From assembly GCA_017428625.1 (NCBI GenBank), contig JAFRQM010000031.1, forward strand, positions 1 through 64,000: a stretch of 64,000 bases of DNA, read 5' to 3'. The first letter of the stretch is position 1. Every line of letters starts with the position of its first letter. The notes beneath the pieces were generated by a model. It was given only the letters and a program-made list of their open reading frames with translations. It ran no database searches and was not told the origin of the DNA. Positions 32,750 through 42,914 of the stretch are shown here, in pieces. The translations under genes were made by a program, and so were the position numbers. The stretch comes from Clostridia bacterium (GTDB lineage Bacteria; Bacillota; Clostridia; Oscillospirales; Acutalibacteraceae).

Positions 32750-35386
32750 ATGCAATGGACAGGGCTTAATGAATTAAGAGAAAAATATCTTGAGTTTTTC
32801 GAGTCAAAAGGGCACCTGAGAATGCCCAGTTTTTCGCTTGTTCCTCAGGGCGACAAAAGCCTTCTTTTAATAAACGCGGGTATGGCGCCTCTCAAAAAGT
32901 ATTTCACGGGCGAACTCACTCCTCCGAGCAAAAGAGTCACCACCTGCCAGAAATGTATAAGAACACCCGATATTGAAAGGGTCGGTATCACCGCCCGTCA
33001 CGGCACATATTTCGAGATGCTCGGCAACTTCTCATTTGGTGATTATTTCAAACGCGAGGCGATTCCGTGGGCGTGGGAGTTCTTTACAAAAGTTCTCGAA
33101 ATGCCCCCCGAAAAGTTATACATAAGCGTCTATCTTGACGATGATGAAGCTTATGATATCTGGACGAAAGAAATCGGCGTTTCGCCCGACCATATGGTCC
33201 GCTTCGGCAAAGAAGACAATTTCTGGGAGCACGGTGCAGGTCCCTGCGGACCCTGTTCCGAAATCTATTTCGACCGCGGTGAAAAGTTCGGCTGCGGCAA
33301 ACCCGACTGCAAAGTCGGCTGCGAATGCGACCGCTATGTAGAGGTCTGGAATCTCGTTTTCACACAGTTTGAAAACGACGGCAACGGCAACTACACAAAA
33401 CTTAAAAACTGCAATATAGATACAGGTATGGGTCTTGAAAGGCTCGCCTGTGTTATGCAGGGCGTTGACAATCTTTTTGAGGTTGACACAGTTGCCAACA
33501 TTATGAAACATATAATCGACATAGCCGGCGTTGAATACCATAAAGACCCCAAAAGCGATATTTCTCTGCGCGTTATCACCGACCATATAAGAAGCACAAC
33601 GTTTATGATAGGCGACGGCGTTATGCCCTCAAACGAAGGCAGAGGCTATGTTCTGCGCCGCCTTTTAAGAAGAGCGGCGCGTCACGGCAGGTTGCTCGGT
33701 ATCGACGGCACCTTCCTTTACAAGGTATGTGAGACCGTAATCAGAGAGAATGCGGGCGCTTACCCTAATCTTGTCGAAAAGCACGACCTCATCGTCAAGG
33801 TTATCAAATCGGAGGAAGAAAGCTTCAATAAAACAATCGACACCGGTCTTATTCAGCTTGAAAATGTAATTGCGAACAACACAAGCGGAATTCTCAGCGG
33901 AGCTGACGCTTTCAGACTTCAGGACACATTCGGTTTCCCCATTGATTTAACAAAGGAGATTCTGGCGGAACGCTCAATGACGGTTGATGAAGATGAATTC
34001 AACCGTATTTCCGCAGAGAGCAGAGCGGCGACGCGTGCGGCAAGAAAAGACGCCGGCGCCGAGGCGTGGAAAGGCAAATCCGCACCCGTTTCCGATATTT
34101 CCGCGACAGATTTCAGGGGCTATGAAACCCTTGAATGTGAAGGCGAAATCAAAGCAGTTCTCGTTGGCGGCGAAAGGGCGGATTTTGCATCTGCCGACAC
34201 AGACGCGGTTCTTGTTCTTGATTCAACACCTTTCTACGGCGAGAGCGGCGGTCAGACAGGCGACACAGGCGTTATAAAAACCCCGAACGCCGTTTTTGAA
34301 GTTAGCGAAACTCTCAAAACCCCCGGCAGCGTAATTCTTCACGCAGGCAGATTAAAAGAGGGCGAAAGCGTCAATGTCGGTGAAAAGGCGGTCGCAACCG
34401 TCAACTGCGCAAAACGCGGCGCCACTGCGCGCAACCATACAGCGGCGCATCTTCTTCAGGCGGCGCTTCGCGAAATTCTCGGCACCCATGTTGAGCAGGC
34501 GGGTCAGCTCGTAAATGAAGATGAAGTCCGTTTCGATTTCACACATTTTTCAGCGCTTACAACCGAAGAAATCAAAAAGGTCGAAAACCGCGTCAATGAA
34601 ATAATCCTGTCCGACCTTGATGTGACAGTTGAAGAAATGCCCATTGAAGAAGCAAAAAAGGCAGGCGCAATGGCGTTGTTCGGCGAAAAATACGGCGATG
34701 TTGTCAGAGTTGTCAAAGCAGGCTCGTTCTCAACCGAACTCTGCGGCGGCACTCATGTTTCGTCAACGGGCAGCCTCGGTCTGTTCAAAATTATTTCGGA
34801 ATCATCGGTGGCGGCAGGTGTCCGCAGAATCCAGGGCGTTACAGGTTTCGGCGTTCTCGGCTTCATTGAGAAAAACCTTGAAATAATCAGAAATGTCGCC
34901 GCTTCACTCAAAACCTCAAATCTTTCGGATATAGAAAACAGAGCGCAGGCGGTTATGGTGGAGTCAAAGGCAAAAGATAAAGAAATCGCAGACCTCCGCG
35001 CCGAACTGTCATCACTTAAAACCGGTTTCCTCGGTGACAGCGCGGTTGATATAAATGGCATAAAACTCATTGTTTCCTCCGTTGACGGAGTTCGCCCCGA
35101 CGAACTTCGCTCAATCTGCGACAAGTTCAGGCAAGACCCCTTCTGCGTCGCTGTCATCTCCTGCATAAACGCGGAAAAAACGGGCGCTAACTTCGCGTGC
35201 GCCTGCGGAACCGGGGCGGTAGAAAAAGGCGCACACGCCGGCAATATTGTCAGGGAAGTCGCAAAACTCGCCGGCGGTTCGGGCGGCGGTAAACCCGACA
35301 GCGCAATGGCGGGCACAAAAAATATTTCGGATATTTCATCGGCAATGCAGGCTGTTACTGAGATAGTTGCCGGTATGATTAAATAA
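32750..35386 (+). CDS. alaS: Alanyl-tRNA synthetase
   Basis: An 878-aa class II synthetase of normal length. The catalytic core begins with LREKYLEFFESKGH and has MAPLKKYFTG and the NFSFGDYFKREAI region. The editing domain has HTAAHLLQAAL and the zinc motif ELCGGTHVSSTG. The C-terminal C-Ala domain ends with GGSGGGKPDSAMAGT. AAGGAG precedes the ATG. Controlled by the T-box upstream. The HIT-family gene follows 12 bp later, opening the first core operon. Confidence 0.98.
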   Translation: MQWTGLNELREKYLEFFESKGHLRMPSFSLVPQGDKSLLLINAGMAPLKKYFTGELTPPSKRVTTCQKCIRTPDIERVGITARHGTYFEMLGNFSFGDYFKREAIPWAWEFFTKVLEMPPEKLYISVYLDDDEAYDIWTKEIGVSPDHMVRFGKEDNFWEHGAGPCGPCSEIYFDRGEKFGCGKPDCKVGCECDRYVEVWNLVFTQFENDGNGNYTKLKNCNIDTGMGLERLACVMQGVDNLFEVDTVANIMKHIIDIAGVEYHKDPKSDISLRVITDHIRSTTFMIGDGVMPSNEGRGYVLRRLLRRAARHGRLLGIDGTFLYKVCETVIRENAGAYPNLVEKHDLIVKVIKSEEESFNKTIDTGLIQLENVIANNTSGILSGADAFRLQDTFGFPIDLTKEILAERSMTVDEDEFNRISAESRAATRAARKDAGAEAWKGKSAPVSDISATDFRGYETLECEGEIKAVLVGGERADFASADTDAVLVLDSTPFYGESGGQTGDTGVIKTPNAVFEVSETLKTPGSVILHAGRLKEGESVNVGEKAVATVNCAKRGATARNHTAAHLLQAALREILGTHVEQAGQLVNEDEVRFDFTHFSALTTEEIKKVENRVNEIILSDLDVTVEEMPIEEAKKAGAMALFGEKYGDVVRVVKAGSFSTELCGGTHVSSTGSLGLFKIISESSVAAGVRRIQGVTGFGVLGFIEKNLEIIRNVAASLKTSNLSDIENRAQAVMVESKAKDKEIADLRAELSSLKTGFLGDSAVDINGIKLIVSSVDGVRPDELRSICDKFRQDPFCVAVISCINAEKTGANFACACGTGAVEKGAHAGNIVREVAKLAGGSGGGKPDSAMAGTKNISDISSAMQAVTEIVAGMIK

Positions 35387-35398
35387 AGGAGAATAACT

Positions 35399-35737
35399 AT
35401 GGATTGCGTATTCTGCAAAATTGTTTCAGGCGAAATTCCCTCAAAAAAAGTTTATGAGGATGAACAAGTCATCGCTTTCTACGACCTTGAGCCGCAGGCT
35501 CCAGTTCATGTTCTCATTGTCCCGAAGGTTCATATCGAATCGGTGCTCGGCGTCAATGAAACCAACAGCGCCGTAATAGCGCATGTTTTTGAAGTAGCGG
35601 CAAAACTTGCCGTCGAACTCGGCGTTTCACAAGACGGTTTCCGTGTGGTCACCAACATCGGCGACAATGCGGGTCAGACCGTAAAACATATTCATTTCCA
35701 CCTTCTCGGCGGCAGAAAACTCGGCAGAGAAGCATAA
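35399..35737 (+). CDS. HIT-family (Hint-type) nucleotide hydrolase
   Basis: A 112-aa histidine-triad protein. CVFCKIVSGEIPSKKVYED at the N-terminus and the triad HIHFHLLGG near the C-terminus are diagnostic; Hint enzymes hydrolyse AMP-lysine-type phosphoramidates, including aminoacyl-AMP adducts. That makes the position directly after alaS plausible. Ribosome site AAAGGAG. The Cys residues at the N-terminus are typical of the zinc-binding form. Confidence 0.95.
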   Translation: MDCVFCKIVSGEIPSKKVYEDEQVIAFYDLEPQAPVHVLIVPKVHIESVLGVNETNSAVIAHVFEVAAKLAVELGVSQDGFRVVTNIGDNAGQTVKHIHFHLLGGRKLGREA

Positions 35738-35756
35738 ATCAAAAAGGAGAACTGAT

Positions 35757-36296
35757 ATGCCCGAATACTATAAAGTAAATGTCGCGGGGCTTGAAAGAGA
35801 TTTAATCCGCTGCCCACTTAACGATAAAATTGATATAGCGGGTTTCATCGTTTTCGGCGATGTTGAACTTACAATCCGCGTTTCAGAAGAATTGCTCAAA
35901 AAATGCCCCGATTTTGATTTCATCGTCACCCCGGAGGCAAAAAGCATTCCCATTGCCTATGAAATGTCAAGGCAGTCCGGCAAAAAATATCTTGTCGCAC
36001 GCAAAAGAGCAAAACTTTATATGAAAGATCCCGTAACGGTCGAAGTTCGCTCAATAACAACAGACGCCGTTCAGACTCTTATTATGGACAGCCTTGAGGG
36101 AGAGCAGTTAAGAGGCAAAAAAGTAGTTATTGTCGATGATGTCATCAGCACAGGCGAATCACTCAGAGCAGTCGAAGCCCTCGTTTCAAAATTCGATGCC
36201 GAAGTTGTCGCGAAATGCGCTGTTTTTGCCGAGGGCGACGCGTCAGACAGAGACGACATCATCTTCCTCGAAAAACTGCCCCTTCTTTTCAAATAA
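35757..36296 (+). CDS. Adenine-phosphoribosyltransferase-like enzyme
   Basis: A 179-aa type I phosphoribosyltransferase. The PRPP loop is VVIVDDVISTGESL (about 122-135) and FIVTPEAKSIPIAYEMS precedes it, as in adenine/xanthine-type enzymes. The N-terminus carries an extra short segment compared with classical Apt. It probably salvages a purine base, but some relatives in this position are annotated only as PRTases, so the base is not certain. It is 19 bp after the HIT gene with AAGGAG upstream. Confidence 0.85.
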   Translation: MPEYYKVNVAGLERDLIRCPLNDKIDIAGFIVFGDVELTIRVSEELLKKCPDFDFIVTPEAKSIPIAYEMSRQSGKKYLVARKRAKLYMKDPVTVEVRSITTDAVQTLIMDSLEGEQLRGKKVVIVDDVISTGESLRAVEALVSKFDAEVVAKCAVFAEGDASDRDDIIFLEKLPLLFK

Positions 36297-36319
36297 TACA
36301 TTAATTACAGGTTTTAATT

Positions 36320-38530
36320 ATGCCGAGACCGTTCGCCGTAACCGGGTTTACCATGTTCGCCGTTCTGCTGGTGCTGTGCTGCACCGGCATACGGTTCTGT
36401 ATGGTTTTAACCGGTTTTATGCTTGCGCTTTTTGTTGTTTCTCTGTTGCTGAAAAGCGCACGGGCTCAGCGTGTTTTTCCCGCTGCCGCTCTCGCGGGCT
36501 TTGTTGCCTGCGTTCTGTTTGCGGTTAATTACAATGTCTCATATAAACCCGCTGTTTCGCTTGACGAAGGAACATACAAGCTCACAGCCGCACTTAAAGA
36601 TTCAGGTTCATCCCGTTATGAAAAATGGTATTATGACGCGCAAATCGAAACGCTTGACGGTGAACGGTGCAGTTATGATGTAACACTTGTTTTAAATAAA
36701 AAGATTGATGCCGTTCCTGCAGATAAAGTATCGGGAACATTCCGTATTTACGCTAAAAAACCCAATTCGGATATCCTGAAAATCAACGGTTCCGGAACGG
36801 TCATAGGAGCGTATCCCGAAAGCGGTTCTGAAGACCTTTCCGTTATTAAAACAAATAATGCCGAAGTTCCGCTTTCATACAGAATATTCCTTTTCAGAGA
36901 AAAACTTAAAACCAATCTCAGAGATGTCATATCTGGTGAGAACGCAACCATAGCGGCAGCCCTGCTTTTCGGCAGAACAAGCGGTTTTTCGGATTCTCTC
37001 TATTCGCGATTCAGCGCCGCGGGCATTTCGCACATCATCTGTGTTTCCGGTCTGCATCTGTCAGTCTGGTCGATTTTTGTGCTTAAAGCGCTCGGCAAAG
37101 CGCGGGTCAAAAGGCGTGCAAGGGGAATTATCGCATCGGCGTTTGTTGTGTTTTATATGGCGCTTACCGGCTTTACTTTTTCCGTAGTGCGTGCCGGCAT
37201 AATGCTTCTTGTTATGCTGCTCGGCTCAACCGTTTTCAGGCGGGGCGACAGCATAAATTCACTAGGAATCGCGGCAATTGCAATTCTTTGCAAAAATCCG
37301 TTTGCCGTTGCAGACACCGGCTTTCAGTTGTCGTTTCTCGCAACTCTCGGCATACTTTTGTTTTTGCCGAAAGTCAATAAGAAATTAAAAGAAAAAACAA
37401 AAAATCTTCCGCACATTTTGCGAACAACGCTGAATTATTTTCTGCTGATTATTGCCACCTGCCTTTGCGCCGGTGTATTGACCTTACCCGTAATGATTAT
37501 TACCTTCGGCGAGATAAATCTTATGTCGTTCGTCGGCAATATTGTTGTTGTTCCGGTTGTTTCCGTGTGTATGATTTCAGCGGGTTTTACAGCCGTTCTG
37601 CCGTTTTCCGGTCCGCTTTCGGTCCTGAAATATCCTGCCGGGCTTCTTTGCTCGCTTTGCGCAAAATATATAAACTCGGCTGTCGCTTTTCTTTCACACT
37701 TTCGGTTTCTTACCTTTTATCCGAGACAGAACCTCGCTTATATCTGGCTTGGCGGAGCAATGCTCATCGCGGCTGTTGCGCTGTTCTTCGCTTCAAAAGG
37801 CAAAAAAACAGCCGTTATGACATCCGTTATCCTTGCCGCTTCATTTGTTTCAATGCTTATTGTGTCGGATTTCTTTTATTCCGACCTTACCGAAATAACG
37901 GTAATTGATAATAAAAACGCTCTCTGTGTTCTTGTCACAAAAGGCGATAGTTCAGCGCTTATAGGCGCCGGAGCGGATTATTATTCAACGTCGCGCGGCA
38001 CTTGCTCCGAACTTGAAAAAAAGCATATTGACAGCCTTAATCTGCTGGTTGTTCCGCGGGATAATTACCGCGAATCGGGAGCGGTCAACGAGGTGCTTTC
38101 CTGCGTTAAAACAGATGTTTTTGCGTGCAGCAAAGTGCCGGATTATTCCGCCTCTCTTGCGCACAATTCGGAAATCACGCAGTTCGGCGACAGGTTTGTA
38201 ATGCAGTTGTGCGACGGTTGCCGTGTTACCTGCGTCAATAATCAAAACAACTGTTATGCCCTCATTGAGGCGCAGGGCAGAAAAGCTGTTATTGTATTTA
38301 ATTCCGACAGCGAAATACCCCGGGGCGATTTCCTTATCTGCAAAAAAGAAACACTGCAAATAGCCGATACGGCTTTATATAAAGGCGTAATTATTTCCGG
38401 CGATACCGATACAGTCAGTTTGCAAAATACCGTTAACAGCAGCGGCACCCTCTGCGCCGCGACCGCAGGTCAGGGCAGTGTAACACTGTCTGTCACTCCC
38501 GGCTCGGATTACAAATTATACAGACAGTAA
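36320..38530 (+). CDS. comEC: ComEC/Rec2-family protein with eroded MBL domain
   Basis: A 736-aa membrane protein. It has a DUF4131-like N-terminal OB region (about 70-160), then the Competence channel domain with GISHIICVSGLHLSVWSIFV and about ten helices, then a C-terminal domain from about 530. In ComEC that last domain is a metallo-beta-lactamase-type nuclease with HxHxDH. Here the equivalent stretch reads LLVVPRDNYRESGAV, with no His cluster, and the DVGQGD motif is replaced by VIDNKNALCV. The channel may be intact while the nuclease is lost. The ribosome site is weak. Gap of 23 bp after the PRTase gene, 16 bp before holA. Confidence 0.88.
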   Translation: MPRPFAVTGFTMFAVLLVLCCTGIRFCMVLTGFMLALFVVSLLLKSARAQRVFPAAALAGFVACVLFAVNYNVSYKPAVSLDEGTYKLTAALKDSGSSRYEKWYYDAQIETLDGERCSYDVTLVLNKKIDAVPADKVSGTFRIYAKKPNSDILKINGSGTVIGAYPESGSEDLSVIKTNNAEVPLSYRIFLFREKLKTNLRDVISGENATIAAALLFGRTSGFSDSLYSRFSAAGISHIICVSGLHLSVWSIFVLKALGKARVKRRARGIIASAFVVFYMALTGFTFSVVRAGIMLLVMLLGSTVFRRGDSINSLGIAAIAILCKNPFAVADTGFQLSFLATLGILLFLPKVNKKLKEKTKNLPHILRTTLNYFLLIIATCLCAGVLTLPVMIITFGEINLMSFVGNIVVVPVVSVCMISAGFTAVLPFSGPLSVLKYPAGLLCSLCAKYINSAVAFLSHFRFLTFYPRQNLAYIWLGGAMLIAAVALFFASKGKKTAVMTSVILAASFVSMLIVSDFFYSDLTEITVIDNKNALCVLVTKGDSSALIGAGADYYSTSRGTCSELEKKHIDSLNLLVVPRDNYRESGAVNEVLSCVKTDVFACSKVPDYSASLAHNSEITQFGDRFVMQLCDGCRVTCVNNQNNCYALIEAQGRKAVIVFNSDSEIPRGDFLICKKETLQIADTALYKGVIISGDTDTVSLQNTVNSSGTLCAATAGQGSVTLSVTPGSDYKLYRQ

Positions 38531-38546
38531 TAAAGGTGATTATTAT

Positions 38547-39584
38547 ATGGCAACAACCGGCGAGCAGATGCTCAAAGAAAAAATCAGAACTTCACCGCTC
38601 GGCGCATATCTTATTTACGGCGATGAAGACTATCTCAAAAAAATATATGTAAATAAAATCGTCTCGGCTGTCGTGGACGATGATTTTGCCGAGTTCAATT
38701 ATCATAAATTCAATGGCAAAGAGGTCTCTCTGGGCGATGTTTACGACTCCGTCGAAGCAATGCCGATGATGAGCGACACCACCTGCGTTCTTGTTGAAGA
38801 TATGCCGTTTGACACCCTCGATGAGAGCGGGATTGTAATGCTTAACGATATGGTCGTCAACATTCCCGAAACCTGCGCGCTCATATTTTATACGAGTTTG
38901 GCGGAACTGCCGTCCAAAAACAGGGACAGTGTCAAAAAACTGTTTGAAGAATACGGAACGCTAGCGAAACTTGAAAAAAGGGAATCGGGAGACATTGTCA
39001 GAACCGTTGAAAACGCCGCAAAAAAAAGGGGAGTTCCCTTTGAAAACGGAGCGGCGAAATATCTTCTTGAATGTGTCGGCGGCGACCTTAACACCATCCA
39101 CAATGAGATGGAAAAACTCTGCGCCTACGCGCTCGGCAGAACCGTTACAAAAGCCGATGTCGATACCGTCTGTTCAAAAACGCTCGAGGCAAAGGCGTTT
39201 GATATTATGCGCTGCCTGCATTCCGGCAGATTTGAAACAGCAATGTCAAAACTCGAAACTCTTATCTCACAAAAAGAAGAACCCGTAATGCTCCTCGGGG
39301 CGTTCATAACATCATATATGGATATTTACCGCGCAAGGGCTGCGGTCGTGTCAGGTTTTGATGCGACACAACCCTCAAAATATTATGACTACAAGCGAAA
39401 AGAATTCAGGCTCAACAATGCCTCGCGCGACAGCAGGGGGCTTTCCCTGCCCGCAATTTATGAGTGTATTGAAATCCTCGCGAAAGCCGACGATTTGCTT
39501 AAAAGTTATGAAACCGACAAAGCGCTTGTGCTCGAACAGACTCTTACTAAACTTGCCGCAGCTGAAAGTGACGGTCGCAGATGA
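38547..39584 (+). CDS. holA: DNA polymerase III subunit delta
   Basis: A 345-aa clamp-loader subunit that opens the beta clamp. The N-terminal AAA-like domain begins GAYLIYGDEDYLKKIYVNKI and contains DMPFDTLDE. The helical C-terminal domain has LLGAFITSYMDIYRAR and SYETDKALVLEQTLTKLAAA, both typical of HolA. No Walker motif is expected in this subunit. Its position directly after comEC is the common Firmicute order. It overlaps the next gene by 4 bp. Confidence 0.93.
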   Translation: MATTGEQMLKEKIRTSPLGAYLIYGDEDYLKKIYVNKIVSAVVDDDFAEFNYHKFNGKEVSLGDVYDSVEAMPMMSDTTCVLVEDMPFDTLDESGIVMLNDMVVNIPETCALIFYTSLAELPSKNRDSVKKLFEEYGTLAKLEKRESGDIVRTVENAAKKRGVPFENGAAKYLLECVGGDLNTIHNEMEKLCAYALGRTVTKADVDTVCSKTLEAKAFDIMRCLHSGRFETAMSKLETLISQKEEPVMLLGAFITSYMDIYRARAAVVSGFDATQPSKYYDYKRKEFRLNNASRDSRGLSLPAIYECIEILAKADDLLKSYETDKALVLEQTLTKLAAAESDGRR

Positions 39585-40189
39585 TTAAAATAGACAAAGT
39601 AATAATAGTCGAAGGCAAATATGACAAAATAAAACTCTCACGGTTTATTGACGCGCCGATAATCACAACCGACGGCTTCGGAATTTTCAAAGATAAAGAG
39701 CGTCAGAAAATGTTGCGCAGACTTGCCGAAACAAAAGGTCTTGTTGTGCTTACGGACAGTGACTCCGCAGGCTTTCTCATCAGGTCCTTCATAGGAGGCT
39801 CTGTAGATAAAAAATATGTCATAAACGCCTATATTCCGGATATCAAAGGCAAAGAAAAACGCAAAACCCAGCCTTCAAAAGAAGGCACTCTCGGCGTTGA
39901 GGGTATGACCGAAGATGTAATTCTCAGCGCGCTTGAAAACGCGGGAGTGCTCTGCGAAAAATCCGAAAACGCGCGTGAAGAAATAACAAAAACAGATCTT
40001 TATGAACTCGGTCTTTCCGGCAAAAAAGACAGCGCCGCAAAACGCGCAAAACTGCTTGAATATTACGGTCTGCCTTCAAGAATGCCGGCAAATCAGCTTG
40101 TCAGAATTCTTAATTGCATAACAACGCCGCAAGAACTTTCGACGGCGGCAAATTCAATAAAAAAAAGGGATGGTAATTTATGCGGATAG
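39581..40189 (+). CDS. Toprim ribonuclease M5-like protein (DUF4093)
   Basis: A 202-aa protein. Residues 1-110 are a Toprim domain: [18 protein letters not shown] (catalytic Glu), ITTDGFGIF, and [17 protein letters not shown] (the DxD pair). The C-terminal DUF4093 part has LYELGLSG. RNase M5 (RnmV) matures 5S rRNA; this protein has the same architecture and is the likely equivalent. It overlaps holA by 4 bp and ispF by 10 bp, so translation is coupled. Confidence 0.85.
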   Translation: MIKIDKVIIVEGKYDKIKLSRFIDAPIITTDGFGIFKDKERQKMLRRLAETKGLVVLTDSDSAGFLIRSFIGGSVDKKYVINAYIPDIKGKEKRKTQPSKEGTLGVEGMTEDVILSALENAGVLCEKSENAREEITKTDLYELGLSGKKDSAAKRAKLLEYYGLPSRMPANQLVRILNCITTPQELSTAANSIKKRDGNLCG

Positions 40190-40647
40190 GTCACGGCTAC
40201 GATGTTCACCGCCTTGTCGAAGGTCGCAGGCTCATTATCGGCGGCGTGAATATAGAATATAAAAAAGGGCTTCTCGGGCATTCCGACGCCGATGTTCTTC
40301 TGCACGCTGTCTGCGACGCCCTTCTCGGCGCCGCCGCGCTCGGCGACATAGGTGTTCTTTTCCCCGATTCTTCACCTGAATTCAAAGACGCCGACAGTCT
40401 GCTTCTGCTCGCAAAAACGGTTGAATATCTTGCCTCAAACGGTTTCAAACCCGTCAATATCGATTCAACCGTTGTCTGCCAGGCGCCTAAACTCAGAACC
40501 TTTATTGAACAGATGCGGCTCAACATCGCGCACGCCTGCAATCTTGATGTTTCCTGCGTCAGCGTCAAGGCAACAACAGAAGAAGGGCTCGGCTTTACCG
40601 GCACGGGTGAAGGAATAAGCGCTCACGCTGTCTGCCTTATTGAATAG
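40180..40647 (+). CDS. ispF: 2-C-methyl-D-erythritol 2,4-cyclodiphosphate synthase
   Basis: A 155-aa enzyme of the MEP isoprenoid pathway. The zinc ligands lie in [11 protein letters not shown] and [30 protein letters not shown] and [17 protein letters not shown] complete the signature. Full length. It starts inside the preceding gene with AGGGATGG upstream. It is the last gene of the alaS unit; no strong terminator was seen after it. Confidence 0.97.
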   Translation: MRIGHGYDVHRLVEGRRLIIGGVNIEYKKGLLGHSDADVLLHAVCDALLGAAALGDIGVLFPDSSPEFKDADSLLLLAKTVEYLASNGFKPVNIDSTVVCQAPKLRTFIEQMRLNIAHACNLDVSCVSVKATTEEGLGFTGTGEGISAHAVCLIE

Positions 40648-40684
40648 TATCATTTGAATTTTTTGTTAATTCTTTTATTATTGT

Positions 40685-40713
40685 TTGCACCGTGCTTAAT
40701 CCTGTGATAAAAT
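40685..40713 (+). promoter_or_regulatory. Promoter of cdaA
   Basis: TTGCAC (40685-40690) and TAAAAT (40708-40713), spacer 17 bp, 37 bp before the ATG. Confidence 0.6.
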
Positions 40714-40749
40714 ACTTATTATTCAGTTTACAAAAAGGAAGTCAACTCT

Positions 40750-41631
40750 ATGAACTTCATTGAAAATATTGTCACGGCGGCTCAACAGACTCTGTCCGTA
40801 ATCTCGTCATTTCACTGGTATGATGTCATTGATATCCTGTTTGTTGCGTTTATTCTTTATCAAGGCATAAAACTCATCCGTGAAACAAGAGCTTTTCAGT
40901 TGGCGAAGGGTCTCGTGGCTGTCGGCATGGTTTATTTAATAGCAAATGTAATCGGTATGAAGGCTACCTCTTTTATTTTCAGCCGTCTTTTTGCCGATGT
41001 TCTCATACTGCTTATTGTTCTGTTCCAACCTGAAATCAGGCACGCCATTGAGCATATGGGCAGAAGGTGGCGTTTTCTCGACCTGTTCCTTGCCGATGAT
41101 GAAGAAAAAACAGGCGAAGCGAGAAAAGCCATAATCGAAATTGCCAAGGCTTGCCAGAGAATGAGCAATTCAAAAACCGGCTCAATAATAATAATGGAAG
41201 ATAAAACCATGCTGGGCGACATCATCGAAACCGGCAAGGTAACCGATGCCAGAATTACGCACGAATTGCTCGGCAATATTTTCTTCCCGAACTCTCCTCT
41301 TCACGACGGCGCGGCAATTGTCCGCGATGCCAAACTCTATGCCGCGGGTTGCGTTCTTCCGCTTACAGACAATCCCGAAATACCGAGCGATCTCGGAATG
41401 CGCCACCGTGCCGCAATAGGAGTTACGGAGCAGAGTGACGCGGTAGCAATTATTACATCCGAAGAAACGGGTGTTATTTCAATTTGTTATAAAGGCAATA
41501 TCGAAAGGGGCTTTGACGAAGCGTCGCTCCGCACAAGACTTTTCGAGTTTTTTGAGGTCGATAAAACAAATACGGAGAAGAACAGAGGACTGCGCAAAAT
41601 CAAAAAAATACTCAAGGGGAACAAAAAATGA
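40750..41631 (+). CDS. cdaA: Diadenylate cyclase CdaA
   Basis: A 293-aa membrane-bound enzyme that makes c-di-AMP from two ATP. Three N-terminal membrane helices (about 22-100) precede the DAC domain (about 120-265) with PLHDGAAIV (DGA) and GMRHRAAIG (RHR), the two catalytic motifs. c-di-AMP controls potassium transport and cell-wall balance. The start has AAGGAAG upstream. It overlaps cdaR by 4 bp (ATGA), so the pair is co-translated. Confidence 0.97.
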   Translation: MNFIENIVTAAQQTLSVISSFHWYDVIDILFVAFILYQGIKLIRETRAFQLAKGLVAVGMVYLIANVIGMKATSFIFSRLFADVLILLIVLFQPEIRHAIEHMGRRWRFLDLFLADDEEKTGEARKAIIEIAKACQRMSNSKTGSIIIMEDKTMLGDIIETGKVTDARITHELLGNIFFPNSPLHDGAAIVRDAKLYAAGCVLPLTDNPEIPSDLGMRHRAAIGVTEQSDAVAIITSEETGVISICYKGNIERGFDEASLRTRLFEFFEVDKTNTEKNRGLRKIKKILKGNKK

Positions 41632-42902
41632 AAAAAACGGATTTTTCAATATCAAAGCTGTTCTTCAACAACAAATTTCTTGCTGCTTTTTCCCTTGTCG
41701 CCGCTTTTATTGTCTGGCTCGGCGTTGCCATAGTTTTTGCTCCGGAAGACGAGCGTGTCATTGACGATGTCCCCGTCAAAATCGAACTTTCGCAGGCAAT
41801 GAAAACCTACGGGCTTAAAGCGTTTGGAGATTCTGATTACAAAGTTGATGTCACGGTAAAGGGCAAAAGATACAATGTCTCAAAAATGGCGCTTGGTGCG
41901 CAGGATATCGAGGTCCGCGCCAACACCGCTTTTGTCAATTCCGCGGGCAAATATACATTGCAGCTCGTTGCCTCAAACGCTACAAACAGAGTGGATTTTG
42001 AAATAACATCTCTCTCAATTGAAATAATTGATGTCTATTTTGATGTTGAAAAAACTAAAGAATTTGAAATAGATCGCAACATTATCGCTCCCAACGGCAT
42101 AGTCCCTGACGGCTACTATGCGGGCGAAATCTCGCTGTCTGAATCAACAGTAAAAATAACGGGTCCCGAAACCGAAATCGACAGAATCATCGGCGTTAAT
42201 GCAAATGTCAATATCGACGAGCCGATTACCGCAACAAAAACAGTCAATTGTGTTTTATCCGCATATAATTCGACTGCATCCGAGCCCCGGTATCTCACAT
42301 ACAGAACCAACCAGACAGATCTTACCGCTACCGTTCCCGTTTACAGGAGAGTGGCTCTCAACACCGGTGTTGAATTTGTGAATTCACCCGCAAAATATAT
42401 AGCCGACAGGCTCGAATACTCCGTCTCTCCGTCAAGCGCCGTTTTCGGCGTTGCCGAGAGCAGAATCGACAGCCTCAACGGAACAATTTCCGTAGGCACA
42501 ATAGATTTCCGTGAAATAAACTCAGAAGAAACGGAATTCAAACTCTCATTTGACTCGGAATCCGCTGTGCTTATTGATGACAGCGTCACCGAATTTACCG
42601 TAAAAGTCAATCCCGGAGCGGTTGTGAAAAAAGAAATCGAAGTTCCTCTTTCGTCGGTTATATTTGAGGGCACCCCTGAAGGCTCCTCGCCGTTCCTCGG
42701 TCAGACTTCAGTAACCGTAACGGTAATAGGTCCGGCGGAATCTCTTGAAAAAATCGACACCGGTTCATTTACCGTCAAGGCGGATCTGAGCCGGATCAAA
42801 AACGAAAATGAACTTACCGAAATTCCCTTGACATTAACGCTTACCGACAATGATGACTGCTGGATTTTCGGCAACTACTCAACTATGGTTACATTACTTT
42901 AA
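41628..42902 (+). CDS. cdaR: YbbR-domain protein CdaR
   Basis: A 424-aa protein with one N-terminal membrane helix (FLAAFSLVAAFIVWLGVAIV) and an extracytoplasmic part built of YbbR repeats (VPVKIELSQAMKTYGLK, VDVTVKGKRYNV and SVTVTVIGPAESLEKID are clear repeat cores). It is the known regulatory partner of CdaA, acting from outside the membrane on cyclase activity. The operon ends here. Confidence 0.93.
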   Translation: MKKTDFSISKLFFNNKFLAAFSLVAAFIVWLGVAIVFAPEDERVIDDVPVKIELSQAMKTYGLKAFGDSDYKVDVTVKGKRYNVSKMALGAQDIEVRANTAFVNSAGKYTLQLVASNATNRVDFEITSLSIEIIDVYFDVEKTKEFEIDRNIIAPNGIVPDGYYAGEISLSESTVKITGPETEIDRIIGVNANVNIDEPITATKTVNCVLSAYNSTASEPRYLTYRTNQTDLTATVPVYRRVALNTGVEFVNSPAKYIADRLEYSVSPSSAVFGVAESRIDSLNGTISVGTIDFREINSEETEFKLSFDSESAVLIDDSVTEFTVKVNPGAVVKKEIEVPLSSVIFEGTPEGSSPFLGQTSVTVTVIGPAESLEKIDTGSFTVKADLSRIKNENELTEIPLTLTLTDNDDCWIFGNYSTMVTLL

Positions 42903-42914
42903 CAGAATAACAAA

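Noticed and set aside
34753..35418. A 221-codon minus-strand frame opposite the end of alaS
   Set aside because: Ser/Ala/Ile-rich antisense shadow of the alaS C-terminal domain.
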